In this document: piece after piece, positions 19,900-28,723 of the stretch
Numbering within the stretch: position 1 is the stretch's first letter
How the letters are laid out: each line of letters begins with the position of its first letter
NCBI GenBank assembly: GCA_001723645.1
Contig: MDLC01000003.1
Location: 1 to 64,000 of the forward strand
From: Candidatus Endobugula sertula
GTDB lineage: Bacteria; Pseudomonadota; Gammaproteobacteria; Pseudomonadales; Cellvibrionaceae
Reading direction: 5' to 3'
Length of the DNA stretch: 64,000 nt
Notes under the pieces: generated by a model
What the model was told of the DNA's origin: nothing
Database searches by the model: none
What the model saw: the letters and a program-made list of their open reading frames with translations, nothing else
Made by a program: the position numbers and the translations under genes

Positions 19900-19926
19900 A
19901 CCCCAAAAAATCTCTGTTTCTGGGGT
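19900..19926. repeat. Inverted repeat between ftsK and trxB
   Basis: ACCCCAAAAA and its near-complement TTTCTGGGGT (one mismatch) flank a short loop in the 304-bp divergent region 19811-20114. It may be a regulatory element for either gene. The rest of the region shows no ORF, and TTCGATTC near 20083 is not part of a tRNA. Confidence 0.35.
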
Positions 19927-20045
19927 ACGCTTTAGCTCTAGTCAGTCTCCTGCATGGCATGTTATGATTCCCCGCTATTGTAATGGCTGCAGTTATTTTT
20001 ACTAGGGCACCCAGAGCGTTAGTCACAAATTATCAAAAAAACTAG

Positions 20046-21068
<1,023 letters not shown>

Positions 21069-21232
21069 AAAAAGCGGTTCTTAATAATGGACGATATAAA
21101 ACCTTTCACACGGTTCACTGTGTATTAAAACGCTTAAATATAAGCTATAAAAAACACACAACAACATCCTAAAGCCAACAAAGCATTACATATTGCATTC
21201 AAAAGCAAGGTGGGAACTCCAACTCACTTTTA

Positions 21233-21382
21233 ATGTTTAAGGAATTCGTCCACACTTGCACATTAGACAATAGTCGTTTCATTGGAATTCACTTACCTAG
21301 CCATGGAAAATCAGAGATGATTGATGGACTAGGTATTCCTACACGGCAACTCAGACGCTTTTTCAGCCTTACTGATCAATAA
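21233..21382 (+). CDS. 49-residue ORF, possible alpha/beta-hydrolase fragment
   Basis: ATG at 21233 opens a 49-codon frame in the otherwise empty 300-bp gap after trxB; its end overlaps the last codons of trpE(G) on the other strand by 14 bp. It contains RFIGIHLPSHGKS, which resembles the alpha/beta-hydrolase motif FIGIDLPGHGKS. No clear ribosome site. It could be a relic of a hydrolase gene, or chance. I do not assign a function. Confidence 0.25.
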   Translation: MFKEFVHTCTLDNSRFIGIHLPSHGKSEMIDGLGIPTRQLRRFFSLTDQ

Positions 21383-23522
21383 GGCGGTAAACATTGTTAA
21401 CCATTGTTATACCAACGTTTTTTTTGAAACTCATTATAGACTCAGGATGAAATTGAACGGCGGCAATAGGTAGATTATTATGCCGTACCGCCATCACGAC
21501 GCCCTCTTCTGTTTCCGCAGTAACATGCAATTCGCTCGGGAAAGTCGTTTTATCAACATAAAGGGAATGATACCTGCCCACCTGGACTATTTCTTCAGTT
21601 ATTCCTGTAAAAATCCCCCTACCCGGTTCTAGCAGCTTAATATCAGAAGGGCGACCGTGATAAGGCCTTGGCAAAATACTTAATGTGCCACCAAAGTGTT
21701 CAACTAAACCCTGTAACCCCAAACAAACTCCAAACACTGGTAGGCTACGCTTAATGACCATGCCAATGGTTCTACTGAGATTAAAATCTTTTGGACAACC
21801 TGGTCCAGGCGATAACACAACAAGATCCGGGTTTACATCGTCCAGTTCTTGTTCTTCGAAGCCACTTCTTAGGGTTGTAACATTCGCGCCAGTTTGCCGG
21901 AAGTAGTCGGCCAACGTGTGCACAAAACTATCTTGGTGATCAATAAGAAGCACTTTTTTATTTTTACCCAAAAAAGTGGGCAAAGATACTTTTTCATCAC
22001 TGTGCACATTTGAGCCTTTCAACGCTTTAATAAGGGCGGAAGCTTTCAAATGCGTTTCTTCTTCCTCTGCTTCAGGAATTGAATCAAATAAAAGTGTTGC
22101 TCCTACTCTGACTTCAGCAACACCTTTGGCAATACGGACAGTTCTTAATGTGAGCCCAGTATTCACGTCACCATTAAAACCCAGTTTTCCAACAGCCCCG
22201 CCATACCAACGGCGAGCCGATTTTTCATGCTTCTCTAAAAATTTCATCGCTCCGAGTTTAGGTGCACCAGTAACAGTCACTGCCCAGGTATGGCCCAAAA
22301 ATGCATCAAGCCCGTCAAAGCCATTTTTTAAGCGGCCCTTTACATGGTCCACTGTGTGAATTAAACGGGAGTAGAGCTCAATTTGACGACGACCTACAAC
22401 TTCAACACTACCAGGTACGCATATACGTGATTTATCGTTCCTGTCCACATCTGTACACATAGTTAACTCGTAATGGTCTTTATCCGAGTTTAATAGTGCT
22501 TTAATTTGGTCTGCATCAGCTATTGCATCTTCACCTCTTGATATCGTTCCTGAAATTGGGCAGGTTTCAACTAAATCACCCGTTACGCGAACAAACATTT
22601 CCGGTGATGCTCCAACCAAATACTCTTCGTTTCCAAGGTTCATTATAAAACCGTAAGGCGAAGGGTTTGCTTTTTGAAGACGCAAGAAAACTTCAGAAGG
22701 GGTATCTTTACAGGGTAAAAAAAACATTTGTCCTGGCACTGCTTCGAATAAGTCTCCTCGTGCAAACCATTCCTGAGCGATACGGGCTATATCAGCGTAC
22801 TCCCCTCGTTTGTGATCGGATTCTTTCTCAATTTTTTCAGCGGGTTTATAGTCCCGAGAAGAACCGGTACGTTCAAATTGGCTGGTACTGTTACCATCGA
22901 CAGTGAGTTCATATTCAAATAAATGGGACTCTTGACGGCTATGATCTCGAATTAGGATGGCATCTGGAATGAACAGAACCATATCCCGCTGATCTTTTTC
23001 CCGCTCAAGAGAAAAATTGATCTGCTCAAATTGAAACGCAAGATCGTAACCAAAGGCACCATACAAGCCTAAATGATCATCTTCTTCACTATAAAAAATA
23101 GATTTCAAAATACGCAGAGCACTGAATACTGATGGTTGATGACTACGCTCTTCTTCTGTGAAGCGCTTGGTCGTACGAATAATTGAAAAGGATACTTGTT
23201 CGCCGCTGCTGTTAAGATCCGAAATATAATCAATACCTTCAAAGGCATTACAAATAGATGGAAGTAATATTTCACCTCGCTTATTTAATGCTTGAATACG
23301 CACATCATTTAAGCGAGTGGTGATCATTAATATCGGGTCTATAAACCCCATATCCCAACGTTTATAACGGTTAGGGTATTCATAACTGGAGGATAAAAGG
23401 CAACCAAGTTTTGTATCAAGTTGCAGAGCCAATTCACTAACCGCCGTTTCATAGCACTTAGGTGTTGCTTTTCTTTCGATCCTAATTCCCGATGATGTTG
23501 TGTAAGAAGAAGCCAGTTGCAC
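21369..23522 (-). CDS. trpE(G): Fused anthranilate synthase TrpE(G)
   Basis: Converts chorismate plus glutamine to anthranilate, first committed step of tryptophan synthesis. 717 residues: chorismate-binding TrpE part (1-~510) with YEYPNRYKRWD, LGLYGAFGYDLAFQF, VETCPISGTISRG, MCTDVDRNDKSRICVPGSVE and LIHTVDHVKGRL; then a short linker and a class I glutamine amidotransferase with GVCLGLQG (Cys near residue 598) and VQFHPES (His near 690). This order and these motifs closely match the rhizobial TrpE(G) fusion, not the separate trpE/trpG genes usual in gammaproteobacteria. The phenazine enzyme PhzE has the same layout but lacks the rhizobial-type N-terminus, and no phz genes are near. Start is GTG with GGAGG about 9 nt upstream. 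Isolated from other trp genes. Confidence 0.9.
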   Translation of the reverse strand: MQLASSYTTSSGIRIERKATPKCYETAVSELALQLDTKLGCLLSSSYEYPNRYKRWDMGFIDPILMITTRLNDVRIQALNKRGEILLPSICNAFEGIDYISDLNSSGEQVSFSIIRTTKRFTEEERSHQPSVFSALRILKSIFYSEEDDHLGLYGAFGYDLAFQFEQINFSLEREKDQRDMVLFIPDAILIRDHSRQESHLFEYELTVDGNSTSQFERTGSSRDYKPAEKIEKESDHKRGEYADIARIAQEWFARGDLFEAVPGQMFFLPCKDTPSEVFLRLQKANPSPYGFIMNLGNEEYLVGASPEMFVRVTGDLVETCPISGTISRGEDAIADADQIKALLNSDKDHYELTMCTDVDRNDKSRICVPGSVEVVGRRQIELYSRLIHTVDHVKGRLKNGFDGLDAFLGHTWAVTVTGAPKLGAMKFLEKHEKSARRWYGGAVGKLGFNGDVNTGLTLRTVRIAKGVAEVRVGATLLFDSIPEAEEEETHLKASALIKALKGSNVHSDEKVSLPTFLGKNKKVLLIDHQDSFVHTLADYFRQTGANVTTLRSGFEEQELDDVNPDLVVLSPGPGCPKDFNLSRTIGMVIKRSLPVFGVCLGLQGLVEHFGGTLSILPRPYHGRPSDIKLLEPGRGIFTGITEEIVQVGRYHSLYVDKTTFPSELHVTAETEEGVVMAVRHNNLPIAAVQFHPESIMSFKKNVGITMVNNVYRLIDQ

Positions 23523-23565
23523 CTCTCAACCTCCAAAGTCTGTTTAGCAAAAGTAGCGCGTCGGT

Positions 23566-23610
23566 TTATATCAAATACCAATGGTTCATGCAATCTGAAT
23601 AGAGGAGCAT
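23566..23610 (-). promoter_or_regulatory. Possible leader peptide (uORF) before trpE(G)
   Basis: A 14-codon frame, MLLYSDCMNHWYLI then stop, has AAGGA 6 nt before its ATG and ends 43 nt before the trpE(G) GTG. It contains Tyr-Trp-Tyr codons. Rhizobial trpE(G) is preceded by an attenuator leader with tandem Trp codons; here there is only one Trp, so attenuation is a guess. The rest of 23611-23818 up to the end of tilS holds no gene I can see. Confidence 0.3.
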
Positions 23611-23818
23611 AGGTAATCCTTGGTAAAACACTATACCCTTCTATAGGACTGACAAAAACCTAAATAACATGAATTCGGAGTAAAAGTTATACGATGCGCC
23701 TTTAGCCTAATCTAATGATACTGTGCAACAATCAAAGAGATCAAAATGAAGTTAATACAATCATTCCATTAGAGCATTGTCTGCTTGCGACACTGAAACC
23801 AAGAAAAACGTTATCTCA

Positions 23819-25219
23819 TTATCCGAGGAGATTGCTAGCGCCCAACTGCCATAATAATCCTGTCGTTTCTGAGGGAGCTTCATAGCCCTTATTCACCCAC
23901 AGGTCTCCTACCGCCACCAGCTCAGTACCCATATAAATAAGCGGTACTCGACCTCTTAACCAAGTTTCCAAGCCATATTCCTGCAGCAGCTTTTTAACCG
24001 TTTGAGAACGTTGCCTATGACTTGGAGTACAGCGTTCTCCTCCCTGACGCCAACGAATGGTATAGGGGCGCTTAACCAGCCGTAAAGCGCTATTGTCCTG
24101 TTGATCAACATCCACCCAATGTAAAGCACCCGCTACTCCTAAAGAAAGCGATGTTTCCATATTCCATTTTAAAACACTATTGGGTTCTGTAAATTTAGGT
24201 AATGTCGACATTAAATACAGTCGCCCACCAAACTGGCGGCATTCCGTCTGTTTCCATGATACACAGGCCGAGCTAGCTAGATGATTACCGTTGAGAAACT
24301 GTGATTTTATATGCTCCAAATGCTCCGATTGAGGCAAGGGGTAACCCATTGAAAAACACCAATAACGCAGTAGATTATTGACTCTAGCATCAGATAAACC
24401 TTGGTTTAATAGACTAGCTTCTGGTGATATCAATGTCACTAATTGACCCAAATCTAAACTACTACCACAACGAGCCATTTGTACATTTAACTGTTGAAGA
24501 TCACTCTGTGCCAATTGCTCCAACAATTGGTCCGCTTCGCGCATACGTACAGCTGTCGCCGATAGTTGCCCTTCCACACCCGGCCAACGCTGCTTAAGTA
24601 CAGGTAATACCTGATGGCGCAGGTAATTGCGATCATAGCGTTCATTCACGTTACTATCATCATCGACCCATTGCAATTGATGTTCACGAGCATAACACTC
24701 AATATCTTCACGACGGGTATCCAGAAATGGGCGTAATAGCATCGCCTTACCTAATGGCCGGGATATTGGCATAGCGGCCAAGCCCTTTACACCCGCACCA
24801 CGCAGTAAACGAAACAATAGAGTTTCTGCCTGATCATTACGATGCTGCCCCATCAACAAACAGTCTCCTGGTTGCAAATATTGTTCAAATACCTGATAAC
24901 GTATATCACGGGCAGCAGCCTCCACTCCTTTACCTTTAGAGAAAACATCTGCTTTTTGAGAAAAATAGTCAATATTCAAAGATTGCGCCGTCTGCTGGCA
25001 ATGCTGTTGCCACTGATCCGCAAATTCCGAAAGCTGGTGATTAATATGTAAGGCAATAATCGGCTTGGGGCTCTGCAAACGCTGGTTAGCTGACACCAAG
25101 CTATATAGCAACACCGTAGAATCAATACCGCCACTATAAGCGATAATCCAACGATGGCAGTGTTGATATGCTTGAAGTTGCGCTAAAATGGCAAGGTCTA
25201 TTGATTCCATCAAAGACAC
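23819..25219 (-). CDS. tilS: tRNA(Ile)-lysidine synthase TilS
   Basis: Modifies C34 of tRNA-Ile(CAU) to lysidine with ATP and lysine so it reads AUA. 466 residues. PP-loop SGGIDSTVLLYSL near residue 29, LHINHQLSEFADQW, GQHRNDQAETLLFRLLRGAGVKGL and RPFLDTRREDIECYA are diagnostic; the C-terminal region (RWRQGGERCTPSHRQRSQTVKKLLQEYGL) is the TilS tRNA-binding domain. GTG start at 25219 has GAGAGA upstream; ATG at 25210 is also possible. The usual neighbours accA and pyrG are absent here. Divergent from the S9 peptidase gene, 50 bp away. Confidence 0.96.
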   Translation of the reverse strand: MSLMESIDLAILAQLQAYQHCHRWIIAYSGGIDSTVLLYSLVSANQRLQSPKPIIALHINHQLSEFADQWQQHCQQTAQSLNIDYFSQKADVFSKGKGVEAAARDIRYQVFEQYLQPGDCLLMGQHRNDQAETLLFRLLRGAGVKGLAAMPISRPLGKAMLLRPFLDTRREDIECYAREHQLQWVDDDSNVNERYDRNYLRHQVLPVLKQRWPGVEGQLSATAVRMREADQLLEQLAQSDLQQLNVQMARCGSSLDLGQLVTLISPEASLLNQGLSDARVNNLLRYWCFSMGYPLPQSEHLEHIKSQFLNGNHLASSACVSWKQTECRQFGGRLYLMSTLPKFTEPNSVLKWNMETSLSLGVAGALHWVDVDQQDNSALRLVKRPYTIRWRQGGERCTPSHRQRSQTVKKLLQEYGLETWLRGRVPLIYMGTELVAVGDLWVNKGYEAPSETTGLLWQLGASNLLG

Positions 25220-25269
25220 CGTATTCTCTCAATCTATTATTCATCAACAAAGTATTCTACGACAAAAAT

Positions 25270-27276
25270 ATGTCTAAATCCTCACTACCTTATGGCGGGT
25301 GGCCATCACTTATCGACAGCGAACTACTCAGCACCAATAGTATCCGCCTGGGAGAACCCCAATTAGATCAAGGACACTGTTATTGGCTGGAACAACGCCC
25401 TGAAGAAAAGGGCCGATCTGTTGTGGTCTGCCAGGTCATGAATGCGGAAGGCGAAAAAATCCGGCAGTATGATGTGACCCCTGAGGATATCAACGTACGC
25501 ACTAAAGCTCATGAATATGGTGGAGGCAGTTATTGTGTTGACCAGGGAGTCTTATATTTTGTCAATGCGGACGATCAACGCGTCTACTCTATGCCTGTAA
25601 CCCCCTATTCCTCTAAAGGGGATAATCAGCCTACTGAGCTATCACCCGAGGGTAATTACCACTATGCCGACTTTTTTTTGGACCATCCGCGGCAACAGCT
25701 ACTCTGTGTTTGTGAACGACTCAGGGAAAACACAGAACCTGAAAGCAGTATTATCAGTCTACGCCTCGACGGTTCTTCGACCATCGGTTTTAATGTGCTG
25801 GTCTTTGGTAATGACTTTTACTCGAACCCCAGTGTCTCACCCGATGGAACAAAAGTTGCGTGGTTAACCTGGAACCATCCCAATATGCCCTGGGATGAAA
25901 GTGAGTGCTGGCTGGCAGATTTCAATAGTACCGGGATGCTACATAAACATCGGAAGGTTGCTGGTACACATGAATCCATCTTTCAGCCTCAGTGGTCTCC
26001 AACAGGCGATTTATTGTTTATTTCTGATCGCAACAACTGGTGGAATATCTATTCTTACAATACCTACAATAAATATACTGAGCACCTATTAGACATGCCT
26101 GCAGAGTTCGCAACACCGCAATGGGTATTTGGTATGTCAACGTATGGTTTTTTAAATAGCTATACATTGTTTTGCACATTTACTGAAGCTGGACAATGGC
26201 ATCTGGGTACTATTGATCTAATGACACAATCGTTTAAACGACTGGAATTGCCTTTTTCTTATATTGAAGGTATTGCCTGCCAGGATGATGATGATACCGC
26301 TGTTTTTATTGGAGCAACTGAGTCATCACCAACGGAGCTGATTCGTTGGAAGCAAGATCATTGGCAATCTATCGCATCCAGCAGTACTCTGGCGCTCGAT
26401 AAAGATAACCTATCCCACCCCAAAGCGATTTGTTTTCCCAACAGTCGACAACAAACAGTCCATGGCCTGTTTTATGCCCCTACCCATGTAGAATTTGAAG
26501 GACCCACAGAGGAAAAGCCGCCATTAATTGTGATGTCTCATGGGGGACCTACAGGTGCAACCCATTCAGCACTCTCGCTAAAAATCCAGTACTGGACAAA
26601 TCGTGGCTTTGCCGTATTTGATATCAATTATAGTGGTAGTACCGGTTATGGACGCGCATATCGACACCGCTTGTATTCACAATGGGGCCTACTGGATGTG
26701 GATGACCTATGTTGTGCCGCTGAATTTTGTATTGAAAAGCAATGGGTAGACAAGGAAAAGATCGCGATCCGCGGCAGTAGTGCAGGAGGCTATTCAGTGT
26801 TGGCTACCCTTACCTTTCGCGACACCTTTAAGGCAGGGGCCAGTCTATATGGTATCGGTGATCTCTCTTCACTGGCGGAGGATACACATAAATTTGAATC
26901 CTGTTATCTCAATCAGCTGGTAGGAGAATACCCTAAAGATAAAGCCGTTTATCAGCAGCGTTCTCCACTCTTCCATACCGATCAACTGAATTGCCCGGTT
27001 ATTTTTTTGCAAGGGTTGGAAGATAAGGTGGTTCCACCTCATCAAGCCGAATCCATGGTTGCATCATTAAAGCAAAAAAATATTCCTGTTGCCTATGTCA
27101 CACTCGCACAGGAAGGGCATGGCTTCCGTCAGGCAAAGAATATTGGTTATGCCATTGATGTGGAATATGCTTTCTATGTAGACATATTCAAACTCAATAC
27201 AAAGCAAATATTACCAAAGGTGCCTTTTGTGAGTCATGCTGGCAATATTCATCGCCACAACACAGGAAGTGCTTAA
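25270..27276 (+). CDS. S9 family prolyl oligopeptidase-like peptidase
   Basis: Cytoplasmic serine peptidase, 668 residues from the ATG at 25270 (MSKSSLPYGGWPSLIDSELL). The longer open frame would run into tilS and is rejected. N-terminal beta-propeller with WD/TolB-like repeats (VSPDGTKVAWLTWNHPNMPWD; FQPQWSPTGDLLFISDRNN), C-terminal alpha/beta hydrolase with nucleophile in IRGSSAGGYSVL (about residue 505), Asp in GLEDKVVPPHQ (about 583) and His in EGHGF (about 616). No signal peptide seen. Next to greB, convergent, as in related genomes. Substrate unknown. Confidence 0.9.
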   Translation: MSKSSLPYGGWPSLIDSELLSTNSIRLGEPQLDQGHCYWLEQRPEEKGRSVVVCQVMNAEGEKIRQYDVTPEDINVRTKAHEYGGGSYCVDQGVLYFVNADDQRVYSMPVTPYSSKGDNQPTELSPEGNYHYADFFLDHPRQQLLCVCERLRENTEPESSIISLRLDGSSTIGFNVLVFGNDFYSNPSVSPDGTKVAWLTWNHPNMPWDESECWLADFNSTGMLHKHRKVAGTHESIFQPQWSPTGDLLFISDRNNWWNIYSYNTYNKYTEHLLDMPAEFATPQWVFGMSTYGFLNSYTLFCTFTEAGQWHLGTIDLMTQSFKRLELPFSYIEGIACQDDDDTAVFIGATESSPTELIRWKQDHWQSIASSSTLALDKDNLSHPKAICFPNSRQQTVHGLFYAPTHVEFEGPTEEKPPLIVMSHGGPTGATHSALSLKIQYWTNRGFAVFDINYSGSTGYGRAYRHRLYSQWGLLDVDDLCCAAEFCIEKQWVDKEKIAIRGSSAGGYSVLATLTFRDTFKAGASLYGIGDLSSLAEDTHKFESCYLNQLVGEYPKDKAVYQQRSPLFHTDQLNCPVIFLQGLEDKVVPPHQAESMVASLKQKNIPVAYVTLAQEGHGFRQAKNIGYAIDVEYAFYVDIFKLNTKQILPKVPFVSHAGNIHRHNTGSA

Positions 27277-27370
27277 TGGAGCGCTGGTGCCGCAAAACTG
27301 AATGCCAAGTTGAAGCCATTGTGGAAGTATGACAGTGACTATAAAATAGTATGACGACTAAAACTCTCTA

Positions 27371-27844
27371 CTATTTTTCATAATCTATGGCATTGATTAT
27401 CCAAATAGTAGTGCCAACCTCAGTCTTTACCTCTGCTTCATCACCGACTTTCTTTTTAAGGAGTGCTCGGGCCATCGGCGAATCAATAGAAATATAGTCT
27501 TTGCGACCAAAAATTTCATCATAACCCACAATACGAAATGTAAGAATTTTACCCTCATCATTCTCGACCTCGACCCAGGCCCCAAAAAACACCTTGCCTG
27601 CCTGATCTGGATGGTACTCAATAATTTTGAGGTTTTCCGAGCATTTTCGGAGGTAACGAACTCGCCGATCTATTTCACGAAGGCGCTTTTTATTGTATTG
27701 ATAATCAGCATTCTCACTACGATCACCTAAGCTTGCGGCCCAAGAAACTTTTTTAGTCACTTCTGGGCGCTCAACTCGCCAAAGTTCATCAAGTTCTTTT
27801 TTTAAAGCTTCATAGCCCTGTTTTGTGATTAGCGGGGTTTTCAT
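27371..27844 (-). CDS. greB: Transcription elongation factor GreB
   Basis: Stimulates cleavage of backtracked RNA by RNA polymerase. N-terminal coiled coil with the acidic tip (WAASLGDRSENADYQYNKKRLREIDRRVRYL) and C-terminal FKBP-like globular domain; the KRLREIDRRVRYL stretch and 157-residue length favour GreB over GreA. I give the start at 27844 (MKTPLITKQGYEALKKEL) on family similarity; an in-frame TTG at 27862 with AGGGTGA upstream could add MASPLF. Confidence 0.95.
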   Translation of the reverse strand: MKTPLITKQGYEALKKELDELWRVERPEVTKKVSWAASLGDRSENADYQYNKKRLREIDRRVRYLRKCSENLKIIEYHPDQAGKVFFGAWVEVENDEGKILTFRIVGYDEIFGRKDYISIDSPMARALLKKKVGDEAEVKTEVGTTIWIINAIDYEK

Positions 27845-27905
27845 AAATAAGGGACTAGCCAACTGAGATTCACCCTAAGATTATATGATGAACTACGCTG
27901 TCATT

Positions 27906-28028
27906 TCACGATATCGAGCCAATAATGAAAAAAGTGACGAAAAACACCCTGGCTTGTCCACAAAGATAAGTACCTGAATGATCTTTTACATGTTGGGCTA
28001 GCTTGTCCATATCGATTTTGGTTGACAT
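27906..28028 (-). pseudogene. Possible relic of an IS630-like transposase
   Basis: Within the 387-bp gap between greB and the DUF454 gene, a 40-codon minus frame contains KIDMDKLAQHVKDHSGTYL, which resembles the linker after the helix-turn-helix in IS630-family transposases (KIDxxxLxxxVxxxPxAYL). It is cut short on both sides and the other frames in the gap carry stops. No terminal repeats seen. Weak call; nothing else is recognisable in 27845-28249. Confidence 0.25.
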
Positions 28029-28249
28029 TGCCAGTAAAACAGCATTCTCTTACGGGGGTATCAAGACGCTGACTGGTTGCTTGAAAAATAAGTTGGAATC
28101 TTTCTTTGGTGGCGCATACCCTTGTGCCCCTGATGAATACCATACCCCTTGTAGGCACAACCACATTTCTTGGTCTATTATTTAGAGAATAGGAGATGGA
28201 TCATTTAGGGTGGTATTCATGTACTGCCTTGCCGTTTTGGGATTGAAAA

Positions 28250-28639
28250 ATGACAAATTTACTTTATAAGATCATAGGTTTACTATCACTGGCGCTAGGT
28301 ACACTCGGAGCATTTTTACCTATCTTGCCAACCACCGTCTTTGTACTGATAGCTGCTTGGTGCTTTGCAAAATCATCCCCGCGTTTATATCAATGGCTGC
28401 TAAACAATCATCTATTCGGACCCATTATTCAACAATGGGAAATACATCATTGTATTCCACCGAGGATTTGCCTGATGATTATTGCCATGGTGCTAATCTT
28501 CGGTACCATTTCATTGATGTTATTAGAAAGCCTCGCATTGAAAATCCTATTGGTAGTCCTATTAACTGTGGGCATTTATAACGTACATTCATTCAAAAGA
28601 CAGCCTGCTAAGGTCAAGACAACCCACCACAAACCTTGA
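28250..28639 (+). CDS. DUF454 family inner membrane protein (YbaN-like)
   Basis: 129-residue membrane protein. Starts MTNLLYKIIGLLSLALGTLGAFLPILPTTVFVLIAAWCFAKSSPRLYQWLLNNH, which is the DUF454 signature (G-x-LP-x-LPTTPF-LxAAxCF-x-SS-R-xxWL), followed by two more hydrophobic helices (ICLMIIAMVLIFGTISLMLL; LKILLVVLLTVGIY). Function unknown. Upstream of dnaG by 84 bp on the same strand. Confidence 0.85.
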   Translation: MTNLLYKIIGLLSLALGTLGAFLPILPTTVFVLIAAWCFAKSSPRLYQWLLNNHLFGPIIQQWEIHHCIPPRICLMIIAMVLIFGTISLMLLESLALKILLVVLLTVGIYNVHSFKRQPAKVKTTHHKP

Positions 28640-28723
28640 TTGAACACAGCTAAAGTTCATTAACGATAAAATTCCACACCACCCACTATTATACAGCAAC
28701 AGCAAACGGTAAACTCCCCATCT

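Noticed and set aside
21369..23522. Phenazine PhzE
   Set aside because: Same domain order, but the N-terminal motifs match rhizobial TrpE(G) and no phenazine genes are nearby.
28003..28185. 60-residue plus-strand ORF in the greB-DUF454 gap
   Set aside because: No ribosome site and no recognisable motif; overlaps the possible transposase relic on the other strand.
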